A stretch of DNA of 21,283 nt from an uncultured Clostridia bacterium (GTDB taxonomy: Bacteria > Bacillota > Clostridia > HGM11514), in NCBI GenBank assembly GCA_934489915.1, contig CAKSSZ010000007.1:1-21283 (forward strand), given 5' to 3'. Positions 1 through 6,262 of the stretch are shown here, one piece after another; the stretch's first letter is position 1, and each line of letters opens with the position of its first letter. The notes below the pieces were generated by a model. The model saw only the letters and a program-made list of their open reading frames with translations, searched no databases and had not been told where the DNA came from. Position numbers and translations under genes: made by a program.

Positions 1-428
1 CCGTAAGGGAGCGTTGCCCGATACTGCACACACGGGGTCATGGTGATGACTCCGGCGGCGTCCAATGCCATTTTTGCGCTTTTCCCGTACGCCCGAACCA
101 ATCCGCCTGCACCCAGCAGCGTTCCGCCGAAATATCGGGTCACCACAATCATGCAATCGGTCACCCCTTCCCGGGTGATCACATCCAGCACAGGTGGGCC
201 TGCCGTTTTGGACGGCTCTCCGTCATCGGAAAATCGGGTAATGTTATTTTCCCGCAGGGAGTATGCATACACATGGTGGCGTGCGTCCCAATATTTACTG
301 CGGATCTGCTCCAAAAGTGCCAGTGCCTCTGCCTCCGTCTGCACCGGGAAGGCCTGGGCAATAAAGCGGGAGCGTTTTTCCACCAGCTCGTCCGCTGCCG
401 CCCGGCCAAAGGTTTGATAGGCCTTCAT
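1..428 (-). CDS. yigZ: YigZ/IMPACT family protein (UPF0029), 3' end outside window
   Basis: This is the N-terminal 142 codons of a YigZ/IMPACT (UPF0029) protein; the rest runs off the left edge. Read on the minus strand from ATG 428, it shows the family signatures HHVYAY, FSDDGEPSKTAGPPVL and VVTRYFGGTLLGAGGLVRAYG. The last two are the conserved core of the N-terminal domain. Bacterial members are about 200-215 residues, so roughly a third is missing, including the C-terminal ferredoxin-like domain. Its molecular role in bacteria is not firmly established; the eukaryotic relative IMPACT acts on translational control through GCN1/GCN2. The start codon overlaps the hflX stop in an ATGA arrangement, with GGAGGAGG just upstream, so translation is probably coupled to hflX. 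It is the last visible gene of the rex-mnmM-hflX-yigZ run. The family call is secure; the function is open. Confidence 0.92.
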   Translation of the reverse strand, partial: MKAYQTFGRAAADELVEKRSRFIAQAFPVQTEAEALALLEQIRSKYWDARHHVYAYSLRENNITRFSDDGEPSKTAGPPVLDVITREGVTDCMIVVTRYFGGTLLGAGGLVRAYGKSAKMALDAAGVITMTPCVQYRATLPY

Positions 429-1687
429 TCCACGACCTCCTCCGTCACATAGGGCGCCAGCGTTTCCATCAATTCCTGATCCGCCACTACCGTCATGACC
501 TGACCGTCCTCGGTAAAGCTTTCCTGCTCCACCTTGGTTTTTTCATGCAGCAGGGCGCACAGCTTGCTTTGCGCATAGGGAATGCACACCGTGACCGTCC
601 GTCTCGCCGGTACCAGCCGTTTTTTCAGCAGTTCCAGCAGGATAGGAATCCCTTCCCCGGTTTTGGCAGAAATGCAAACGCTGTTCTCTCCTCCCCTGAT
701 TTCTTCGTTGGCACGGTCCATTTGATTATAAACGGTGATCACATCCTCCTCCCGGATCCCCAGCTGGCGCAGCAGCCGGTTGGCAACCTCCATTTGCACC
801 GGGTATTCCGGATTGGACGCATCCACCACATGAAGCACCACGTCTGCATATACGCTCTCTTCCAAAGTAGAGCGAAATGCTTCCACCAGATGATGGGGGA
901 GCTTTCGTACAAAGCCAACCGTATCCGTCACCACAATAGGGAAATCCTCCGCCAGCTCCATCCGTTTTACCAGCGGATCCAGCGTGGCAAACAGCTGATC
1001 CTTCGCATAGGCGCCTGCACCGGTCAGGGCGTTGAGCAGGGTGGACTTCCCTGCATTGGTATACCCCACCAACGCCACCTGGGGGATTTGCTCCTTCATC
1101 CGCCGGCTGCGGATGGTTTGGCGATGCTGCTCAATTTCCTTCAATTCTTCCTTCAGCTTGGAAATCCGGCTGCGAATATGCCGGCGGTCTGTTTCCAGAC
1201 GGGTTTCTCCGGGGCCGCGGGTTCCGATCCCCGCTCCCTGACGGGACATGGATGCCCCCACGCCGGACAGCCGGGGCAATAAATATTGCAGCTGCGCCAG
1301 CTCCACCTGGCACTTCCCCTCCCGGGAAGTGGCACGCTGGGCAAAAATATCTAAAATCAGGCGGCTGCGGTCAATCACCGTCACCCCCGCCGCCTGCTCA
1401 ATATTACGCACCTGAGAACCGCTCAGTTCATCGTCAAATAACAAAAAATCGGGCTGTAAGCTTTCGCAGAGGGTACAGACCTCTTCCAGCTTTCCCGGTC
1501 CGATGTAGGTTGCCGCTTCAATCACAGGGCGGTTTTGCACCACCACCGCCAGCGTATCCAAGTCCGCTGCAGCCGCCAGCGCCTCCAGCTCCTCCATGGA
1601 CTGATCGTTGGATTCCTCCAATGCATCCCGTCCGCCGGTGCACAACCCCACCAGCACAGCTGTTTTCCGTTTTTCCTCCGTTTCCAT
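425..1687 (-). CDS. hflX: GTPase HflX (ribosome-associated)
   Basis: HflX is an OBG/HflX-type GTPase that binds the 50S subunit and splits or rescues stalled 70S ribosomes, especially under stress. The 420-residue protein has an N-terminal HflX domain (about residues 10-190) with the family motif GPGETRLE (158-165) and a helical, charged stretch (170-200). The G domain follows: G1 GYTNAGKST (208-216), G3 DTVGF (255-259), G4 NQMD (321-324, a variant of NKxD) and G5 SAK (340-342). A C-terminal segment completes it, and the length is normal. The reading frame is open 23 codons further upstream, but ATG 1687 is chosen: GGAGG lies 7 nt upstream and the ATG overlaps the mnmM stop by one base (TGATG). 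An alternative ATG two codons earlier has worse spacing. It is probably co-translated with mnmM upstream and yigZ downstream. Confidence 0.96.
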   Translation of the reverse strand: METEEKRKTAVLVGLCTGGRDALEESNDQSMEELEALAAAADLDTLAVVVQNRPVIEAATYIGPGKLEEVCTLCESLQPDFLLFDDELSGSQVRNIEQAAGVTVIDRSRLILDIFAQRATSREGKCQVELAQLQYLLPRLSGVGASMSRQGAGIGTRGPGETRLETDRRHIRSRISKLKEELKEIEQHRQTIRSRRMKEQIPQVALVGYTNAGKSTLLNALTGAGAYAKDQLFATLDPLVKRMELAEDFPIVVTDTVGFVRKLPHHLVEAFRSTLEESVYADVVLHVVDASNPEYPVQMEVANRLLRQLGIREEDVITVYNQMDRANEEIRGGENSVCISAKTGEGIPILLELLKKRLVPARRTVTVCIPYAQSKLCALLHEKTKVEQESFTEDGQVMTVVADQELMETLAPYVTEEVVE

Positions 1688-2250
1688 CAGCATTCCTCCT
1701 TCACAATCCCCACCGCAATGGGAGGACAATTGGGATAATTGATAAAATGGTGGCACAAAACACTGTACCGATGGCAGTCAATCGACTGCAAAAATTCCAT
1801 AATTGCGTCCTTTTCTCCAAAGCCGCTGTCTCCCCCGTAATAAATGGCAAGCATGACCATCCCGTCCGGGGAAATCAGCTCCATGGCGGCTTGAATGGCT
1901 GCAATGCTGGTTTCACTTTTGGTACAAATCCGATGGTCGCCTCCGGGGAGGTAGCCGAAATTAAACATCACCGCCCGCACAGGCTCTGTGACATATTGCT
2001 TCATATTCTGATGACCGTCCTGCACCAGAGTGACCCGCTCCGATACGCCGGCGCCTTCCAGCCGCAGGCGGGTTTGCTCCAACGCTTTTTCCTGAATATC
2101 AAATGCGGTCACATGGCCGCCTTCCCCCACCAGCTCCGCTAAAAAGAGGGTATCGTGCCCGTTCCCCGCCGTTGCGTCAATCACCCGATCCCCCGGCTTG
2201 ATCAGCCGCCGCATATAATCATGAGTAATGCCCAGTGCGTTTCGTTCCAT
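1687..2250 (-). CDS. mnmM: MnmM-type (YtqB) class I SAM-dependent tRNA methyltransferase
   Basis: A 187-residue Rossmann-fold methyltransferase of the YtqB family (Pfam rRNA_methylase). YtqB of Bacillus was recently renamed MnmM because it methylates the 5-aminomethyl group of (s2)U34 in the tRNA wobble position. The SAM-binding motif I is DATAGNGHDT (25-34), followed by the acidic ribose contact in TAFD (48-51). The family motif FNFGYLPGGDH is at 97-107, and HHFINYPN near residues 167-174 is also typical. Start ATG 2250 has AAAGGAG 7 nt upstream and lies 12 nt after the rex stop. The stop overlaps the hflX start by one base. The family is clear. The tRNA substrate is inferred from B. subtilis and was not tested here. 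Confidence 0.88.
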   Translation of the reverse strand: MERNALGITHDYMRRLIKPGDRVIDATAGNGHDTLFLAELVGEGGHVTAFDIQEKALEQTRLRLEGAGVSERVTLVQDGHQNMKQYVTEPVRAVMFNFGYLPGGDHRICTKSETSIAAIQAAMELISPDGMVMLAIYYGGDSGFGEKDAIMEFLQSIDCHRYSVLCHHFINYPNCPPIAVGIVKEEC

Positions 2251-2262
2251 CCTGTTTCTCCT

Positions 2263-2913
2263 TTAGTTCTCCTCCGACTCCTCTTGCTCCTGCTTGGTAA
2301 TTTTATAGGACAGGGTCAGAAGGCTGTCTGTCAAATGCACATTTTCCACCGCCACTGTGGGAGGCATATGTAAATCCACATAAGAAAAGTTCAACACACC
2401 CCGGATCCCGCAGTCAGCCAGCCGCAGCGCCACATCCTCACTTGCCTCCTTAGGCAGGGTCAGAATGGCAACCCGCACGTCATGCTCTGCCATAAACGCC
2501 TCCAGCTGGTCAATGTGATACACCGGAACCTTGCCAATGGAAGAACCGACCAGCTTAGGGTCGATATCAAAAATCGCCAGCACCGAAAACCCACGCCGTC
2601 CCAAGGCGGGATAGTTTGCCAGAGCCTGCCCCAGCCTTCCGCCGCCGATGATGACCGTCCCGTTTTGATGCTCCACACCTAAAATCTGACCGATTTCCCG
2701 ATATAAATGCTCCACATTATAGCCGTAGCCCTGTTGACCGAAGCCCCCGAAGAAATTCAAATCCTGACGGATCTGCGACGCAGTCACTCCCATCCGCCTG
2801 CTCAATTCCTCCGAAGAAATCCGAAAAATCTGATCCTTTAACAGATCGCTTAAATATCGATAATACCTGGGCAGCCGCTTGATGGTTGCCATAGGCACCT
2901 TTTTCTTACTCAA
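2263..2913 (-). CDS. rex: Redox-sensing transcriptional repressor Rex
   Basis: Rex senses the NADH/NAD+ ratio and represses fermentation and respiration genes when NADH is low. The 216-residue protein has an N-terminal winged helix (about 8-75), including ISSEELSRRMGVTASQIRQD and the typical FGGFGQQGYGYNV. A Rossmann NAD(H)-binding domain follows with the glycine loop GGGRLG (90-95); many Rex proteins have Asn where this one has Arg. The acidic residue pair in FDIDP (115-119) closes beta-2. The frame is best opened at a TTG codon (2911-2913), which has GGGAGGG at a 7-nt spacing. An in-frame ATG at residue 8 is the alternative and would remove only basic residues. It heads a tight operon with mnmM, hflX and yigZ. 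No convincing Rex operator is visible in the upstream gap, so autoregulation is not supported by sequence. Confidence 0.95.
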   Translation of the reverse strand: MSKKKVPMATIKRLPRYYRYLSDLLKDQIFRISSEELSRRMGVTASQIRQDLNFFGGFGQQGYGYNVEHLYREIGQILGVEHQNGTVIIGGGRLGQALANYPALGRRGFSVLAIFDIDPKLVGSSIGKVPVYHIDQLEAFMAEHDVRVAILTLPKEASEDVALRLADCGIRGVLNFSYVDLHMPPTVAVENVHLTDSLLTLSYKITKQEQEESEEN

Positions 2914-3004
2914 CCTGTATCCCTCCCGATCACGCCTTGTTTAAAATATGTTATGGAAACTAAGCTTCCCTTTTTCTTCCTAACAAAAAATTGAAAGACA
3001 CAAG

Positions 3005-3036
3005 ATCTTGTGGTTCTTCCAATCAAACCACAAGAT
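3005..3036 (-). terminator. 11-bp perfect inverted repeat, possible terminator of the secA-tsaD operon
   Basis: ATCTTGTGGTT (3005-3015) is repeated exactly inverted at 3026-3036 with a 10-nt loop. Read on the minus strand, downstream of tsaD, a six-T run lies at 2985-2990, about 14 nt after the stem. That is far for a classical intrinsic terminator. A second, weaker hairpin at 3040-3064 ends directly in a T-rich arm, so the two together may end tsaD transcription. The arms (TTGTGG / CCACAA) recall a Rex half-site, but the spacing is wrong for Rex. The structure is certain; its function is a guess. Confidence 0.45.
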
Positions 3037-3072
3037 AGAAAAAGAGGGATTTTTCCGCTCTTTTCAAAAAAG

Positions 3073-3143
3073 GTATCAACATATCCACAAAGTTATCCAC
3101 AATAAAAAGGCTTATATTCCGATTCTTTTTCGAGTTATCCACA
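3073..3143 (+). promoter_or_regulatory. DnaA-box cluster between tsaD and rex
   Basis: Two exact copies of the bacterial DnaA box TTATCCACA lie at 3093-3101 and 3135-3143. A one-mismatch copy, ATATCCACA, is at 3081-3089, and a two-mismatch copy, GTATCAACA, at 3073-3081. Further two-mismatch copies, TTATCCAAC (3180-3188) and TTATCCCAA (3212-3220), extend the series. All are in the same orientation. The spacing of the first two strong sites is 12 bp. Binding by DnaA is inferred from the match to the consensus. No dnaA, dnaN or rpmH is nearby, so this is more likely a DnaA-titrating or regulatory cluster than the replication origin. Confidence 0.7.
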
Positions 3144-3240
3144 TTTGAAAGCCGGATTCTTTCATTTTCTAATGAATATTTATCCAACCCGCTGCAAACG
3201 AGCTATCCTATTTATCCCAATTTTCAAGGTTACCATAACA

Positions 3241-4236
3241 TTAAAACGGCAGCGTAGCATAGGCATTTTCATCCAGACTGCTGTACTCCCCTTTTTGCGC
3301 CATAAAATAGGCGGCGCAGCCTACCATCACTCCGTTATCCGTGCAATAACGGGGTCTGGGGCAAAGGAAGGTAAAGCCTTCCCGTTCGCAGGCAGACAGG
3401 AACCGCCCCCGCAAATAGGAATTGGCCGAAACGCCCCCTGCCATCACCACCGTGCTTACGCCCTTATCCCTTGCGGCAGCCAAGGTGTGCTCCACCAGCA
3501 CATCCGCCACAGCGCACTGAAAGGAGGCGGCAATATCCGCACGGTTGACCGCTTCTCCCTTTTGCTCCGCCTTATGGAGCGTATTAATCACAGCAGTTTT
3601 TACTCCGCTGAAGCTGAAGTCATAATTGTCAAACTTCACTCGGGGGAAGGGATAGGCATGCTCGTCCCCCTCCCGTGCCAGCGCTTCCAGCAAAGGACCG
3701 CCGGGATAGCCCAGCCCAATGGTTCTTGCCACTTTATCAAAGGCTTCTCCTGCTGCGTCATCCCGGGTGCGCCCTAAGGTTTCAAAATCAATCCACTCTT
3801 TGGCATACACAATATGGCTATGCCCGCCGGACACCACCAGCCCTACAAAGGGCGGGCGCAGCTCGGGGTGCTCAATATAATTCGCCGCCAGATGTGCCTT
3901 AATATGGTGCACCGCCAAAAAGGGCTTGTGCAGCCCGAACGCCAACGCCTTGGCATAGGAGGTTCCCACCAGCAGCGCCCCGATTAAGCCGGGGCCGTAG
4001 GTGGCGGCAATCGCGTCCACCTGGGAAAGGGTAAGCTCCGCCCGGCGGCATGCCTCCTCCACCACCTGAGAAATACATTCCAGATGCTTTCGGGAAGCAA
4101 TTTCCGGCACCACGCCCCCATATAATTTATGCAAATCAGCAGAGGAAGCGATCACATCGCTGCGTACCTGCCTTCCGTCTGTCACAACTGCTGCCGCAGT
4201 TTCGTCACAGGAAGATTCAATGGCTAAAATATTCAT
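3241..4236 (-). CDS. tsaD: tRNA N6-threonylcarbamoyladenosine transferase TsaD
   Basis: TsaD (Kae1/Gcp) transfers the threonylcarbamoyl group from TC-AMP to A37 of ANN-decoding tRNAs, acting with TsaB and TsaE. The 331-residue ASKHA-fold protein is of normal length. It begins ILAIESSCDETAAA (3-16) and carries the metal-binding HxxxH (H111 and H115 in VHHIKAH). It also has the nucleotide-binding SGGHSHI (136-142), GEAFDKVAR (163-171), FSFSGVKTA (207-215), AGGVSANSYLR (266-276) and the metal aspartate in CTDNG (D300). The start lies 10 nt after the rimI stop, with GGGAG close upstream. It is the last gene of the long secA operon. TsaB and TsaE, often clustered with rimI-tsaD, are not encoded in this window. 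Confidence 0.97.
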   Translation of the reverse strand: MNILAIESSCDETAAAVVTDGRQVRSDVIASSADLHKLYGGVVPEIASRKHLECISQVVEEACRRAELTLSQVDAIAATYGPGLIGALLVGTSYAKALAFGLHKPFLAVHHIKAHLAANYIEHPELRPPFVGLVVSGGHSHIVYAKEWIDFETLGRTRDDAAGEAFDKVARTIGLGYPGGPLLEALAREGDEHAYPFPRVKFDNYDFSFSGVKTAVINTLHKAEQKGEAVNRADIAASFQCAVADVLVEHTLAAARDKGVSTVVMAGGVSANSYLRGRFLSACEREGFTFLCPRPRYCTDNGVMVGCAAYFMAQKGEYSSLDENAYATLPF

Positions 4237-4246
4237 AAACTCCCAT

Positions 4247-4726
4247 TCATCCCTTTCGCCAAACCATGGTCAGTGCATCCTCCCGTCCGCCCCCGTAATA
4301 TCCCTTACGAATCTGGAGAGGAGCAAACCCAATGCTGCGATACAGCCCCAAGGCCGGTTGATTTTCTGTGCTTACCTCCAAAAAGACAGAACAGATTCCC
4401 TGCTCCGTCCCCCGTTTCAGCGTATCCGTCAGCAAACGGCGGGCAAGCCCCTGCCGCCGCATACTCGGCAGCACTGCCAGCCGCAGCACCGTTCCTTCAT
4501 CCAATATCTGCGACATTAAGCAAAAGCCCGCCAGCTCCCCGTCTATTTCCGCCCCAAAGCAAAGACCGGAGAACATCTCGTCAGTCACTGCCCTCCTGCC
4601 CCAGGGGTGAGAAAAGCATGCCGCCTCTACCCGGCAGATTTGCTCTGCCCACGTTTCATCCAACAAAATTACCTGCACCCGATCTGCCGCCTTCGGTTCT
4701 CTTTGCACTTCCAATTTATGCTCCAT
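4247..4726 (-). CDS. rimI: RimI-like GNAT N-alpha-acetyltransferase
   Basis: A 159-residue GNAT acetyltransferase of the RimI group, whose E. coli member acetylates the N-terminal alanine of ribosomal protein S18 with acetyl-CoA. The N-terminal part has AACFSHPWGRRAVTDEM (35-51), the usual RimI substrate-side motif (E..CF..PW). The acetyl-CoA loop is RRQGLA (90-95), followed by LEVSTENQPALGLYRSIGF (116-134) and the C-terminal YYGGGREDALTM (143-154). The start ATG follows the ywlE TAA directly, with GGGAG 9 nt upstream, inside the ywlE coding end. It lies next to tsaD, as in many Firmicutes. Substrate identity is inferred; other N-terminal acetylation targets are possible. Confidence 0.9.
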   Translation of the reverse strand: MEHKLEVQREPKAADRVQVILLDETWAEQICRVEAACFSHPWGRRAVTDEMFSGLCFGAEIDGELAGFCLMSQILDEGTVLRLAVLPSMRRQGLARRLLTDTLKRGTEQGICSVFLEVSTENQPALGLYRSIGFAPLQIRKGYYGGGREDALTMVWRKG

Positions 4727-5131
4727 TTATGCAAACTCCCGTTGGATACAGCTTTCGATCTCGTTACAGCAATCCAGGTAATTTGCCAGACTGCCACCAA
4801 AGGGATCTGAAATATCCTTGTCGCCGCCCAGCAAGTGGATCTTGTCCGCCGTCTCCGGGCATGCCGCCAATAAAATGCGCCGGTGCAGGTCGGTCATCAC
4901 GTAAATTCTGTCCGCCCAGGCAATGTCCTCCGGCGTGATCTGCCGGGAAGTATGTCGAAACTCGGTAATCCCTTTTTCAGACAATGCAACAGAAGCAAAA
5001 TCGCTCATTTGCTCCGCATCCTGCACACCTAACCCCCCGGAACGTGCCTGCTCCCCTGTTAACTGTTCATATAATGCCTGTGCCATAGGGCTGCGGCAGG
5101 TGTTCCCCGTACAAACAAATAACACTTTCAT
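4727..5131 (-). CDS. ywlE: Low-molecular-weight protein phosphatase, YwlE-type (probable protein-arginine phosphatase)
   Basis: A 134-residue LMW phosphatase. The P-loop CTGNTCRS starts at C7, the nucleophile, with R13, and the general acid is D109 in DPFGG (109-113). The threonine at position 11 of the P-loop matches B. subtilis YwlE, where that residue favours phosphoarginine over phosphotyrosine. YwlE reverses the protein-arginine phosphorylation made by the McsB kinase. No mcsA/mcsB lies in the window, so the partner would have to be elsewhere. The gene is slightly shorter than YwlE. It sits 16 nt after tsaC and abuts rimI, and the tsaC-ywlE pairing recalls the ywlC-ywlE neighbourhood of Bacillus. 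A tyrosine-phosphatase role cannot be excluded. Confidence 0.88.
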   Translation of the reverse strand: MKVLFVCTGNTCRSPMAQALYEQLTGEQARSGGLGVQDAEQMSDFASVALSEKGITEFRHTSRQITPEDIAWADRIYVMTDLHRRILLAACPETADKIHLLGGDKDISDPFGGSLANYLDCCNEIESCIQREFA

Positions 5132-5147
5132 CTTTGTCGCCTCCGCG

Positions 5148-6197
5148 TTATTCTACCGAAATAATTTCATAACCGGCCGCCTTGTTCAGCCGATTGGAGA
5201 TGGCCAGACCAATTCCGGATTCTCCGCAATCCTGAGCATACACCACGTCCACCCCTTGCTGCTCAAAGGTGCGCAGATAGGCAAACAGCCGTGCCGCAGC
5301 GGCGGAGCGATGGTGAATATCACCTAAGGACAACAGAACGTCCGCTTGGGTAATGTGCCCCAGCACCTGCTGATAGACCATAGCGCCGGCACGTTTCCCG
5401 CTCTCGTGCTGCTCCTGTATTTTTTCATTGATATAGCGGATGACCGCCTTGTCCTCCCCTTTTACCACAATCACTCTGGCATTGGGGGAATAATGGGTAT
5501 ATTTCATCCCCGGCGCCTTGGCAGTCACATGCTCTCCCGGCTCCTGGGCAACGCCCTCGCCCAGCGCCACATGCCCCAAAACGTGGCACAGCTGCTCATA
5601 AGTGACGCTCCCCGGCCGCAGCAAAACGGGCGTTTCCTCGCTTACGTCCACCACAGTGGATTCCAGCCCGAAGCTGGCACTCCCGCCGTCAATCACAGCG
5701 TCAATCCGCCCGAACAAATCGTCAATCACATGCCCGGCAGTCGTCGGGCTCGGCCGGCCGGATGTATTGGCGGAAGGCGCCGCAATGGGAACCCCCGCCA
5801 TTGTAATAAACGCCTGCGCTACCGGGTGCTGGGGGAACCGCACCGCCACGGTGGAAAGCCCCGCCGTTACCTCATCCGGAATTTCCTCTTTCTTTGGCAT
5901 AACCAGGGTCAGCGGCCCCGGCCAAAAATGGGTCATCAGCGCCTTTGCCGTCTCCGGCACAGAGCTGACAATCTGAGCAAGCTGATCCGTATGGGAAATG
6001 TGGACAATCAAAGGGTTGTCCGACGGCCGCCCCTTCGCCTGAAAAATACGAGAAACTGCCTCCGGACAAAAGGCGCTGGCGCCTAAGCCGTATACAGTTT
6101 CCGTCGGGAATGCCACAAGGCCTCCCTTTTGTATCATCTCTGCCGCAGGCTTCATTTTGGCATAATCCTGCTCTCCTGTTACTCGAATGATTTGCAT
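5148..6197 (-). CDS. tsaC: L-threonylcarbamoyladenylate synthase, Sua5/YwlC type
   Basis: This enzyme makes threonylcarbamoyl-AMP from threonine, bicarbonate and ATP, the first step of t6A37 tRNA modification; TsaD uses the product. The 349-residue protein is the long Sua5/YwlC form. The YrdC catalytic domain (about 10-210) has GGLVAFPTETVYGLGA (25-40), the KGRPSDNPLIVH loop (55-66) and the SANTSGRPSPT motif (142-152). The PGMKYTHYSP linker (229-238) follows, then a C-terminal Sua5 domain (about 240-349). The start has only a modest ribosome binding site (AAAGG and GGGG upstream), 65 nt after prfA. That gap is the loosest junction in this operon, and I see no promoter in it. TsaD is three genes downstream. 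Confidence 0.96.
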   Translation of the reverse strand: MQIIRVTGEQDYAKMKPAAEMIQKGGLVAFPTETVYGLGASAFCPEAVSRIFQAKGRPSDNPLIVHISHTDQLAQIVSSVPETAKALMTHFWPGPLTLVMPKKEEIPDEVTAGLSTVAVRFPQHPVAQAFITMAGVPIAAPSANTSGRPSPTTAGHVIDDLFGRIDAVIDGGSASFGLESTVVDVSEETPVLLRPGSVTYEQLCHVLGHVALGEGVAQEPGEHVTAKAPGMKYTHYSPNARVIVVKGEDKAVIRYINEKIQEQHESGKRAGAMVYQQVLGHITQADVLLSLGDIHHRSAAAARLFAYLRTFEQQGVDVVYAQDCGESGIGLAISNRLNKAAGYEIISVE

Positions 6198-6262
6198 AAA
6201 ACCCCACAGCCTTTCTGCCCGATCATGTTCCTGTTCCGTCCGCGGGCTTCGGGCGGAATTTG

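Larger units (their letters stand above)
2914..3240. other. 327-bp non-coding gap between tsaD and rex
   Basis: This A+T-rich gap separates two minus-strand operons. From the tsaD side it holds the DnaA-box cluster (about 3073-3143, with weaker matches to 3220). It then holds a weak A/T-flanked hairpin (arms 3040-3046 and 3058-3064; the minus-strand product ends in CTCTTTTTC, terminator-like) and the 11-bp inverted repeat at 3005-3036. A T-run (minus strand, 2985-2990) follows. The rex ribosome binding site lies just before 2913. I looked for a sigma-A promoter for rex on the minus strand and found only partial matches (TAACAT or TATTTT around 2943-2953 without a good -35), so I do not call one. 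No small ORF with a good ribosome binding site was seen. Confidence 0.7.

Noticed and set aside
545..1282. Long plus-strand open frames opposite hflX, and similar long antisense frames opposite leuS, secA and tsaC
   Set aside because: They are in other frames of well-recognised genes, lack ribosome binding sites and protein-family features, and are rich in residues expected from G+C-biased antisense reading.
3005..3036. A Rex operator upstream of rex
   Set aside because: The arms TTGTGG/CCACAA resemble Rex half-sites, but the 10-nt centre is too long compared with the usual close-spaced site, and the adjoining bases do not fit. No better match was seen between 2914 and 3004.
3073..3220. Chromosomal replication origin (oriC)
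   Set aside because: DnaA boxes are present, but there is no dnaA, dnaN, rpmH or other origin-linked gene nearby and no clear unwinding element. A secondary DnaA-box cluster is more likely.
6198..6262. Promoter or terminator between prfA and tsaC
   Set aside because: Only a short TTCCG/CGGAA pairing and a weak ribosome binding site are visible; there is no T-run after a stem and no -35/-10 pair.
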